DNA of 64,000 nucleotides, taken from Ditylenchus dipsaci. Taxonomy: Eukaryota > Nematoda > Chromadorea > Rhabditida > Anguinidae. Within the stretch, counting starts at the first letter, position 1. Each line of letters begins with the position of its first letter. The notes below the pieces were generated by a model. The model did not search any database and had not been told where the DNA came from. It saw only the letters and a program-made list of their open reading frames with translations. The stretch spans positions 186,001-250,000 of the forward strand of contig SADC01001192.1 of the NCBI GenBank assembly GCA_004194705.1, in the 5' to 3' direction. Below, piece by piece: positions 49,201-61,200 of this stretch. Position numbers and translations under genes: made by a program.

Positions 49201-52200
49201 CGTAAAATTACTTTTTTTGCCGCGAATTCACTTTTTTCTGCCGTAAATTTGCTTCTTTTTGCCGCAACTTTTTAAATTATTTTACCGCTGATTTACCTGG
49301 TTTGCCGCTTTTTCTGCCTGTTACCGTATTTTCTCTATTAAACGCCCCCTCTTCAATAAACGCCCCGTCTCTAATAAACGCCCCCCTTCAGTGACCTATA
49401 TCTCAGCCCAAAAAAATAATTTTGCAAATCTGTTTTTTGCGTTTCTTAATTAGTACGAGTTTACCTATTTCCACTTTTCAGATTTTGGTTGAGCACCCAA
49501 AAATCTCAAAATCGAAATAATTTTTTTCCGATTTTTTAAGGGTTGAAAAATAAACGCCCGGGGCGTTTAATAGAGAAAATGCGGTATCTATGTTTTTGAC
49601 GCTTTTTCCATCGTTTATTATAAACGCTGTTATTTCTCAACAGATAGTCTTTCGAACACAGAAATAATTTCTGCTTACATTTATTTTTCACACCTTGTAG
49701 TTGAAGTAACCGAGAAAACTCTTGTTTAGGTGTCCTAATAGTTGTATTGAAGATGTATAACTCAAGTAGTGGTACCTGGGTGATCAACAACATTCGCAAT
49801 TGTTCTTTGATGGCAGAACCCATTATGTGGGTAATGGTATCGAGATGGTCTGGTGGGCATAATATTCACTTAATAGAAGGGCACATCTACTGTCCGTATC
49901 AAGTCTCGCATGGAAATCTTTAAAATTCAACTTAAAACTAATCTAAACGTCGCTGGTTCGGATCTCTCTGAGTGCCACTTTAGGTTTTTTCGTTGATTGA
50001 GTTGAACTTATAGTGTCCTTGGGCTGAAAATATCAATGAATTGATTCAGATGGTTTTCATGATTCTTTTATCATCAGAAACTGTCTTAATTTCGCGATTT
50101 ACTGAAAATAACTGTCAAAATAAAAGAACTCCACCTTGAAGCCTTATACTTTGTGTTTTAATGGTTTCACCGACCCTAGTAGCAAATACCCCTCCGGAAA
50201 ATATGCGTAAACTCTTCATTAGTCACAACTTCCGTACGCTGGCCTACTCCCAAGCCTAAGGGCTAAGCCTAAACTTGTTGTTTGCAAGGGTAGTTACAGC
50301 AATTTTCGAAGATCGTATTTTGGGGGGGGGGGGGTGTATTTGCGCCGCTTTACCGATTTTATTGACTTTTGAAAGGACGGTAGCAAATTTCTAAAGTTAG
50401 AGCTGCACAAAAAACCTGTCGGAAATGTTCCTATATCAAAATTACTTTAGAAATGTGAGTAGCTTTTGAAGGCTTGTTCTAGTAAAGAACGGTTCGAAAA
50501 GTCTTCTGTTTGCACAGCAACACTTTCTTGGATAAAGTTCTAGGCTGCACCGGGGCTGTGCAAGCACATCAAAAATAAGGAAGGAATCACTAGATTAAAG
50601 ATGAATAAAATAAATAAGATATAAAAAACGGAGTAACAAAAATGGTGGATTTTTTTTGACAAAGAGCATGTTTAAAATCGTAAGTAGGTATTAGCTTCAA
50701 TAATTGTGTAACCGCTGATAGTCCATCTGTTTTCCAAGAGCCTAAGGATCATTTTGATACCGAACTCGCAAATAAAATATTGAAAAACAGAAAGCATGCA
50801 CCCAGAGAGATCTGAACTAGTAACTTTTAAATCGGGTTTAATTCGAATTTTTATACGGACGATAGATGTACCGGTTCTTAAAAAAAGGTATGATAAATGA
50901 AGATATCCTGGTATCAATTAAAACGTTCTGAAGGATTTAGTTTGGTCGACCTAGGTATATCGCACAACAACTGTGTTTCTTTGAACGTCCATGCTCACCT
51001 GAAAAGCCTCCATTAATAAATCCAGCGTTTTTGACTTCAAAAACGACATTCCTTATTAGAATAAAGTTGCGGCAGAAAGAAGCAAATTTACAGCAAAAAA
51101 AGTAAATTCGCGGCAAAAAAAAGTAATTTTACGGCAAAAAAAAGTAAAATGGCGGAACTAAAGTTGGTATATTCCGGGGAAAATTTAATTTTCCCGGGAA
51201 ATTTCCCGGGAAAATTCAATTTCTCGAGAAAAATCGGAATTTTTCCGGGAATTTTCCCGGGAATCTTCCCGTTTACCAACCCTAGGCGGAACGCACATTT
51301 GCTGCAGAAAAAAGTAAATTAGCAGCAAGAAAAAGTAAATTAGCGGCAAAAAAAAAGTATTTCTGCGGCAAAAAAAAGTCTTTTTACTGCACAAAAAAAT
51401 TGCGGCAAAAAAAAGTAAATTTACGGCAAGAAAAAAGTTTGCCCCTTAATTCTAGTACCAAAATTTTCATTTTTTTAAACTTTTCTCTTTTCTCTTCACT
51501 TTGTGGGTACACTTTTGAAATTTTTTTAACTATCGTGTAGCCCTGAAACTCAGCTACTCAACAAGATATCTTTTTTCAGTAAAAAAATTAAAAAAGTTGG
51601 AGATTTAGGGGTCTAAATCGGGGAACTTGGTCGAAAAAGTTACTTCATATAAAGCTCAAAATCTTCAAATTTTTGAAATCGTTTAGAGGAAATTGTAGTT
51701 TAGTTAGAAAGCTGAGATTCAGGGCTACACGTTCATGTGTCAAGGAAAAAATTTCTAACTTTACAAAGAGTTTTTCTATGCATGTTAAATTTTGGTACTA
51801 GAAAAAAGTATTTTGGTACTAGAAATAAGTATTTTGGTACTAGATTTAAGTATTACCCTACCATATGTTCTCTTGTGGAACGAGGGTCAACTGGCGGCCC
51901 CGACTGGCGGCCATCCCAACTGGCGGCCCCCGACTGACGGCCATCCCAACTGGCGGCCCCCGACTGGAGGCCATCCCAACTGGCGGCCACCGACTGGCGG
52001 CCATCCCAACTGGCGGCCTCCGACTGGCGGCTACTATGCCTACTACCTATTACCCCGACTATCTATCTAAAGGTACACTAATTACCTGTATGGTATCTCA
52101 ACGTTCGAAAACACATCTTCTGACCGAACTAGCTGCGCCAGCGTGACCGCATAGACTCTTGATCTGTGTACCTAGGTGGTTGTACCCCGGCGGTGTGAAG

Positions 52201-55200
52201 GTTTCAAATTCAGGTAGTATTGCCCAGGTGGCGGTATCAAGACCCAGGTATCTAGATTGGAGATGGTAATATCTAGGACCTTATACCTAAAAAGAAGGAA
52301 GTAAGTATCCATGCCAGGGTAATCTTAAAAGTGGCTGTTTTTCACCAAACATGTTTTTCTTACCTTTTTGTAGTTTGGGAAACATCTTTGAGTCCGTCCT
52401 AACACTCGCTGGCCTACCCTGCACCGGTGTTAAAATATTTTCTTATTTCACAGCAAGTTTTAATTCCACTTCAATTAGAAGGGCAGTTTCCCCTATACTT
52501 TAAAATTTTTTTGGCCACAAAAATTGAAAATAGAAAATTACCGAATGTAACCAAATATGATCGGTGATATGACCGGATTCAAAAATGACCGATCATATTC
52601 CAGCCCTAACTAAAACTGAGAGAAATTAGACACTTACTTCAATGAAAAAACAAAAAAAACAGACAAAATTGCTTAGTAAGAACTCCTCAAACTTCCACGG
52701 ACATCAACCAACACATGCACCTACACCCGCCCATTGTAGAAAACCTAATAGCTTTTTTTATAAACCAGGAACAGTTGTCCCTTTTATACAGGCCGGAAAC
52801 TATCAGTGCCAGGAGCTATTGTTCATATCCGCTTGTATCCGCCAGTTGGAATGGCCGCCAGTTGGGATTTTACTAGGGTTGAGTGATGGGTAATTACCCG
52901 CGTAATTCTCCGGGTAATTACCCGGAGAAATACTAAGTATTTCTCCGTAGAGAAAAATCGGAGAAATACTATTTTTTAGTATTTATTGCTCGGGGAGGCA
53001 ATATTTACTTCCTAATTATGCAGGAATCACTTCCCGCTTGAGCCATGCTTTCCTTTACACTACTGGTCTCCTTTTAAACGTCGAAGGTTCGACTCCCAGC
53101 TGATACATTTTTTCATTATTTTATTTTTCTGCGATATCTTCTTCATTTTTACGCTGATATATTTTGAATATTTTTATTTTACAAGTATAATTGCTTTCTT
53201 CATAGACAATTTAATGGCAATTATGGTCGACAATATCACAATCGCCACTAACCATTCACTTTTTTATCTTTTTTTTCAACCATTCACTTTTTTATCACTT
53301 TTTTTCACCATTCACTTAATCCACCTACCCCACTCAGCCAGAAATTTTTTGGTTTAGGTATCATCCAGATGATCTAGGTATCATCTAGGTGTTTTAATTA
53401 ATATCCAGATGGTTCGGGTACTATCCAGGGGGTTTGGGTACCATCCATGTGATTTGGGTACCATCCAGGTGGTTTGGGTAATATCCAGATGTTTTGAGTG
53501 ATATCCAGATGGTTTGGGTACTATCCAGAAGATTTGGGTACCGTCCAGGTGTTTCGGGTAACATCCAGATGGTTTGGGTACTATCCAGGTGATTTAGGTA
53601 CCATACCGGTGGTTTGGGTACCATTCAGGTGGTTTGGGTACCATCCAGATGGTTTAGGTATCAGCAAATAGTATTTCTCTGCTTTTCGGGTAATTACCGG
53701 TAATTACCCGGTAATTACCCGGAAAGTATTTCTCCGGAGAATTACCCAACCCTAGATTTTACCCTCTTGTGAGCACCAAAACGCGCCAATTTGAAAAAAC
53801 TGTAGCGAGTCACAATTTGTAGCGAGTCGCAGGTCGTTCTTATATAAAGCTTCGACTGTGTTGCTTTGTGTTTTTTCGCTAAACTACGGGTAATTCATTC
53901 ATTGAAGAAATTGTTTTTTTACAACTTTATCACTCGTCTTATGCTCTAATTTTAGATACGCTGCTAGATTTTTGCTTTCCCTTCAAGCTGCTAAAGAAAT
54001 GTCAACTCAAACAAAGCAAATTCTTGTTAATGGGGACAAGTCTTTTGTTATCGGTGAAAAATACAGACTCATAAAAAAAATAGGGAACGGCTCGTTTGGT
54101 GACATCTACATGGCTATCAGTTTGCAGAACAATGAGAAGTGTGCCGTTAAAATTGAGTCTGCCAAGGTATTTTTCAGCCTTCTCTTTTCTTCCAATCATA
54201 CACCTTTCATAGGCACGCCATCCTCAGTTACTTTACGAAAGTAGAATTTACAAGGTAAATGGGCCTCAATGGTTTTCGAAAATTATGAAATTTAAAAAAT
54301 TTAGCTCATGGAAGGTGGTACTGGGGTCCCGAATGTCTTCTATTTCGGCAATGAAAGTGGCTTCAACTGCATGGTGCTAGAACTACTCGGACCGTCCCTT
54401 GAAGACCTTTTCAATGATTGTGGCCGTTGTTTCTCAATTAAGACAGTTCTCTTGCTTGCTGACCAGATGATTTCCAGAGTAGAATACATGCACTTGCGCA
54501 ATTTTATTCATCGAGTTGGCTAGATTATTACCGACTGAAGTCAATTTATCGAAAATCTTAGGATATCAAGCCAGACAATTTTTTGATGGGCCAAGAGTCG
54601 AAGTGCAACAGAGTATACATCATTGACTATGGATTGGCTAAAAGATATTGTGATTCGCGCTCGAATGTTCACATTCCTTTTCGTGATGACAAGAATTTGG
54701 TAGGAACTGCTCGGTATGAATTTCGTCTAAAAATTTATCTGACCCATTTTTTTCAGCTATGCCTCAATAAATTCGCACATAGGTATGTAAACGCTTTGAT
54801 TAGGAACTGGCTATATACATCTTGAATAAACCATATTCGATATAAAATTTTCTTCTGTGGTCCAATGGATTTCACTAAAAATTAATTTTTTCTCCGAATA
54901 ATTTTTTTGAGATTCTTGGCTTCTGTGTGCTTGTGTTTCTAATTACTGCTTTTTTATGATATGGGAGCCCAAATTTGAGCTTTTTAGGTCATGAGCAAAG
55001 TAGGAGGGATGATATGGAATCGCTCGGTTATGTCTTCATGTATTTCCTCAGGTTGGCTAAATTACATGTGCAGTTATTTATCTTGCCCATTCTAGAGGGA
55101 GTCTACCATGGCAAGGTCAACGAGCAGAAAACAAGAAAGAGAAGTACGAAAGAATCAGTCAGAAGGTTGACAATTTTTCCATCATAGTTTTTTAATCTTT

Positions 55201-58200
55201 GAACTTTTAGAAGCAGCAAACAACTGTTGCGGATTTATGCAAGGGATTTCCTCTGGAATTCGTGCAGTATTTCAATTATTGTCGATCTTTGCGCTTTGAG
55301 GAGAAGCCGGATTACACGTATCTACGTCAGCTTTTTCGCACTTTGCTGCGCTCTCTCAATCATCATGTAAGCCGAAGTCGATGTTGTCTCTTTATTTCAT
55401 CTGTTTGTATTTTCAGAATGATTTCGTCTTTGATTGGACAGCTCGTAAAGAAAAGCAAGCGGAACAGAATGCTTCGAAAAAATCACTTGAGTGAAATCTT
55501 GACGGCCAAATAAGTTGTTTCTCGACAGTGCGCCCTTGTTATATTTGACTAAAATAAAACCTTGTTTGTTCGATTGAGTATTGATACTTAATAATTACCG
55601 ATGTGTAGTTTCGACTGTCATTGTCGCTACGCATACCGTGTGATAATCGCGTGTCATATCTTATTAGCGGTGGAAGCTTGCATTAAGTTCGAGTATATAC
55701 CCGTATTCTGTCAATTGGTCTGATCTAAAGTTGCTCCGACTTCATTTTTTGCCCCTGATAATAAAGAATATATCCACAGGTCTATGTATATATTTGTGAA
55801 TCTTTTTTTTCGCTAGTGCTGTCTCGTGTATGTCTAGTCAGGAACTAGTTTTTAAAAACATATCCTAATATCACTATTCTTTGTATTTGGCACAATTTCT
55901 ATAAATTTGGGGGAACGCTAACTTTACTCACCGCGTCAGTTGAATTTGTTGGTTGCTTATACTTTTTGCTCCTTCTTTAACGCTATAGATTCGCACTGTG
56001 CAAGTGGTTGATCTGTGCAATGGGGCAAAATCATGAGCCCGTATTGCAAGCAAGGCTCCAGTAAAATTAGATGGTAAATCTTTGTTGCCTAGCCTTAACT
56101 CGCCAGTGGTTGAGTTGATTGTAAATAGTCCATTTTCATTGCCTAATTTTTTCATATACAAATTGTCGACTTGTAACTTGTAAGCTTACCACTAACGATG
56201 GAGTAACCCACTCGGCCATAATCTTTCACATCCGGATCAAAGGCTTGTACCCAACCAACTGGGTTCTCTGTTTTCCAATCGTTGTCCAAATAAAATTGAT
56301 ATTGATCAAAGACAAATGTTGGCGCATGCTTATTGCTTAATTTGGGGTGGAAATGCACCATTGCAAAATTTTCTTTTCCACCAACTTTCGCCGAAACAAC
56401 CATTGTAAAGTTTTGAAATGATCCGTGAGGCAGTACTTTCTCCAAGATCAAATCACCAGTGCTAAATATTCATGCTAATTTTATTGGAATTATTTTTTAT
56501 TAGCGATTGAATTCGTTAAAACTCAATTTTGAGTAGTCAAAGCAAAAATTAGGACGGAAAATTAAAACCTTGCATCCATTCTGAACACCTCCACCGCAGC
56601 TATATCATCCACACTGTGAATGGAATATATGATTTTGTGAGGATGGCTGATCCCGTCCTAGTTTCATCAAATACAGCATGGGCAGTGTATGGCACAAAAC
56701 CGAGAGGAGAAATGCCACTCAGTTCCACTGATGAATTAGGATGCAGAAACTTAGGTCTAGATGTGGTTGATCGGGAAATGCGAATTTTGATCTTAAAGTT
56801 CAATGAATTAATTCCGCAAGGCTTAGTTTGGAAAAACCTTGTCACTGATCTCATCCAACCCATCTGTGACCATGAAGTGCAATTCAATCTCATTTAGTGA
56901 AAAGTCGATTGAGCTCACTGGCTTAGCTAACACCTGAAAATGAGTTGTTTTTGGATTGATAGTTTACAAAAAGAAACAGGTCAGATTATAACTTGGAGTG
57001 TAACATTTTCGGATCTTTGATCAAACAAAAAGTCGGCGCTATCGGAGAATCTGTTTCCCCTTTTTGCCTTGATCCCCCTGTTGATTTTTTCCATATTTTG
57101 CCTTGGTCCCCCTGTTGTTTTTCAATGTTATCAAGGTGATTGAGGAGATTGTGGTGATTAAGAAGATTATGGCTAGCATGATTATTTCAATCACCATAAT
57201 CATACAAAATAGATTAAAAAACAACAGGGGAGACCAAAGTACTTTTCACCAAAAATAAACAGGGGGACCAATGCAAAAAGGGGAAACAGATTCTCCGATA
57301 GCGCCCAAAAAGTCTATTACCAGTTCTCCAGAATTAGTTTTGAACGCAAATGTGTGGTTGGATGTGATTGAAGGTGTAGTCCACCACCAGAGAGGGTCGC
57401 TATCTCCGTCCATAGCCTTGACAATACCCACTACAGTGCCGACGGAATCACTGTCTGAGACATAAAGTTCCTTCCACACCTCTTGCTCTCTCAGTTCTGG
57501 CTTTCTGTTAGCCACGGTCAATTTGTTAGCCCTACTAATAGGAATCAGAGTTAGGGATGTGTTGGAGTGGAGGGATGGACTACCCCATCTTTACCCTTTA
57601 AAGTTAGCACCACTTCATGCCCAGCCTTCAGTCCTTCCAAGCAAGAAAGGCGCCCAAACTGGTCAATAGAAAAAAGAGTGTTTCCGACTATCTCATAGAT
57701 GATGTTGGAGTTGGGCGCATCTGCATCCAAGTCATAGGCAAACACTTGAGTTAAGAGACCTACGTGGTCAGCAGGCACAGTTATGGTGGTGGTTGAGGGG
57801 TTTACAAAGATGGGGGCGTTGTCGTTTACGTCCATAATGCTGACCACGACCAAGGCTGTGGTGCACAGCTGGGGAGTGCCTTGGTCACAAGCACGAATGT
57901 GCAACTCATGTTCCGACTGCGTCTCTCGGTCGAGGCGACGTTTGCCAGTGATCAGGTAGCCTAAAATAATAGCTAGTTTATAAAATACCATAATAATCTA
58001 CTTGATTTTTCGTGTTTTAAGCAGAACTGGGCACGGGCCAGCCCGGTACCGCACCGGCCCGGTCCGAACCTTGCAGCGGGCATGGCATAGAAAGCTCCGG
58101 CCCGGGTTAACTTAAAGAAAATTGAAAGTTTCACTGATTTAAAGGAAATTTTCAGCGTTTAAAATTTTTTTGCATTCAAGCGCCCATTTATTACACATTC

Positions 58201-61200
58201 ATTGCAATTGAATATTTCGAACTCTCAGGTTCGAATCCCAGTGGATGCAAACCTTTTTTATTCCCTTTATTTACAAGTTTGGTGTCAAAATGACCTTCAG
58301 GCTCTTGGCTATCTAACAAGGTTATCATTGCAGTGTTTCACAGCCACTAGAGCTTAAAGATTAAAAACTGCTATCAAATAAAGAAAAGCTAATTAATGAC
58401 ATTTAAATTAAACTAAAAGCACTAAATTATTTCAAAATAAGAAGCGCACAAATTATTTTAATGGGTAGAAAAAGGCAGAAGAAAACCAAAACAGCTCAAA
58501 GATGAGTAATAAAAAAGTAAAGGAAAATCACTTTTTGTAAACAAATGTAAGGAAGGCGCCAAAATATTTTTCTTAGGCGAAAAGTTCTTTAAAAAGCTTA
58601 AAAATTAAAAACGGTAAAGTTTTTTTTTTTAAAATTGTTTGAAAATTTCGAATGAGAAAAATTTTCCGGACTTTTCCGGGCTGGGCTTTTGAAAACGAGG
58701 TCCGGGTCGGCAAAATCAAGGCCCGTACCCAGCCCTGTTTTTAAGGAAAAAAAATTTAAATCACGGGTTTGAAACTAAAATTGTTGGCTTTTTAAGCACT
58801 TTTTAGGTAAAAAATTCAAAACACTTTTTTTAGTAAGGGCTGTGTGTATTAAGAAAATTAGTATTCACCTGTATTTTCATCGACGGCGAAATTGCTCTGC
58901 GGGTTGCCCTTCACAATAGCATATTTGACACCAGTGCCACTACCTCTCTCCACATTCTTGTTGCTGCTCATGTCTGGGTCGACTGCCTCTATTTTCAAAA
59001 TCACCTGCAACAAAACAATTCAATCGGTCCCTGAAGTAAAGTTGGTACAAACCTTATTCTCAGCAGAGTTCTCAGATACTGAAGTGAAGTAGATAGGTTG
59101 TGAGAAAGTGGGTGCTCTGTCATTTTGGTTTAGCACTCTAACTAGTACATGCAGATGGCTAGTTAGGGCAAAAGGACCACTGTCATCCTCGGCCCTAACC
59201 GCCAACCAGTACATAACACATGCTTCATAGTCAAGTACAACACTTGTCCGAATCACACCGGTCTGCGGATGAATCTCAAAGAAACCAAGACCATTGCCAG
59301 AAACTAGTTTGTAGGTGACAACACTGCCTTCTGGATCGACTGCCTGCACCTTGAGCACTTCCGTTTTGGGAGGTAAGTTTTCTAAAATGACACTTTTTTA
59401 AATTTGGGCGAGTAGTACTCTCAGGGCATTAGGTCATTTGGTCCCCGGTCATTTGGTCCCCGGTCATTTGGTCCCCGTCATTTGATCCCCGGTCATTTGA
59501 TCCCCTGGTCATTTGGTCCCCGGTCATTTGGTCCCCAAAAGCCGCCAATTTAAAATGTTCGAACAGGTTCGAATCCTGGCTATAGCAAAGAATTGTTTTC
59601 TACCATATATTATCCCGAATAGGTCTCATTCACCTGTGGAATCGGAAATTGAAAAATTTGGATTTAGAAAGAAATATTTAAGACTATATGGGAGGGGAAG
59701 GGAATACTGAAGACCACTTGGCGATCCGCGATTCATCCTCAATGATCCAGATCCACCCTCAGTGGTTCAAGTCCACCCTAAATGGTTCAGATTGACTTTT
59801 AGTGGTCCTGACCCACTTTCAATAGTCGGGATCCACTACCAATGGTTCAGATCCATTCTCAATGGTCTTAATTCAACCTGGATGTGGGTGAATACAGTCA
59901 ACTCTCTTCGTAATAAAAAATTTTATTTAATCTTTTTTCCATGTGAAAAACTCCTATCATTTAATTTTTATATAATTTAACCTCAGTTCTAAAGGATGAT
60001 CGATTAACCTGACATTTGCATGGGTTTTCAATACTTTTCTAGGTCATTGTCCACTTTTTTTAAAGCGTTGACATTCCCGGTCACATTCATTTGAGTATGT
60101 ATGTATTTCACTCATTTTGGGGATCGTAGTGGGTAGTCTATTTTTTGTTTATTTTTTTCCAACTATTTTAGATGACTTTACGGAAACGGACCTTAATTAT
60201 TGGTAAATCCTTTTACAATATAAAAAATCTTCAAAACTCATAGAGCTAGGAGTCCATAAAGACTTCAAAATTCGGATTCGAAAATAGGAGCTCCTTGTTT
60301 CTGTTGGATGGCAGCAATTCATAATTCATTACGTCGCTAAACAAGTAAAAATAAAAAGATACAGTCTTAGCTAGTTTATCCGGCATCCTTTGGGACTAGC
60401 TTCAGAGTGCTGGATAATTGAGGTGTCAGATAATTAGGGATGCCGTTTAACAAAAATAAGCCAATTGCATTCAAATAAAGTAGATTTCGGCTGAAAAATA
60501 ACCAAGAGTGTCGGATAGCTGTAATGCCAGATACCGTATTCTCTCTAATTAGCGCAAAGTTAATGAAAACAGAAGTTTCAGACCACTTAAAGTTTGAAAA
60601 AATCGCCACTCTCTAATAAGCGCCCGGGGCGCTCATTAGAGAGAATACTGTATTTGAAGTTTGACTTATTAGAAACACATGAGCATGTTGCAAACAAGAG
60701 CTAAACGATTTGCAAGTCTCAAAATTGGATCGACATAGGTTTCGTTCAAGACAACACGGAAAAACATTTAAAAAAAATTTAAACTGGCGGCTTTGGGGAC
60801 CAAATGACCGGGGACCAAATGACCAGGGGACCAAATGACCGGGGATCAAATGACCGGGATCAAATGACCGGGGATTAAATGACCGGGGACCAAATGACCG
60901 GGGACCAAATGACCGTCGCCCACTCTCAGAGTACACGGCGTAAGAAGTTTTTTGGGCTTTTGTTTTAATTTTTTTGTAGATAATTTTTTAGAAAAATCGG
61001 TGTAGAATTTCAAAGAATTTTTTTCGACAATATTACATTCAAAAAAGTTGCCAATTAAAATTTCGAAAATTTACATTGGAAAAATTTATCTTTAGTGCAA
61101 AAAGTTTCAAAATTCGAAATTCGAAATTATTCGCCTAAAATCAAAAAACGCGTTGAGTGCATATAATAAACAAAAAAAACCATTTCCGAACCAGAAATGA

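Larger units (their letters stand above)
48804..51858. mobile_element. 3-kb fold-back element with two kinds of tandem arm, 9-bp duplication
   Basis: The ends GGGTGGTACTTTTTTCTAGT and GTACTAGATTTAAGTATTACCC carry TAGTACCAAAATACTT repeats. Inside lies an array of ~21-base TTTGCCGCAAAAATACTTT units on the left (48870-49270) and its inverse on the right (51065-51435). TACCATATG is duplicated exactly at 48795-48803 and 51859-51867. Nested within it are a TACCGTA MITE, a tRNA-like repeat and the 51159-51284 element. Confidence 0.88.
51878..53763. mobile_element. Fold-back element with CAACTGGCGGCC tandem arm, 8-bp duplication
   Basis: The left end holds about nine tandem copies of a ~14-base half-unit (ACTGGCGGCCATCCCA). 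The right end holds two inverted half-units (GCCGCCAGTTGGGA). CTCTTGTG flanks it at 51870-51877 and 53764-53771. The 52874-53754 element is inserted in its extreme right end. It begins only 10 bp after the duplication of the preceding 3-kb element. Confidence 0.8.
59425..60921. mobile_element. Fold-back element with GGTCATTTGGTCCCC tandem arms
   Basis: Seven tandem copies of a ~15-base unit (GGTCATTTGGTCCCC and variants) at 59435-59540 face an inverted set of eight at 60795-60915, with the inner arms AAGCCGCCAATTTAAA and TTTAAACTGGCGGCTT. ACTCTCAG flanks it on both sides (8 bp). Inside are a degenerate minisatellite (59720-59885) and a TACCGTA-type element (60534-60655). Confidence 0.85.

Noticed and set aside
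51865..52146. Open frames with repeated Thr-Gly-Gly/Trp-Arg-Pro units at 51.8-52.1 kb
   Set aside because: They follow the ACTGGCGGCCATCCCA tandem arm of the 51878-53763 element in all three frames.
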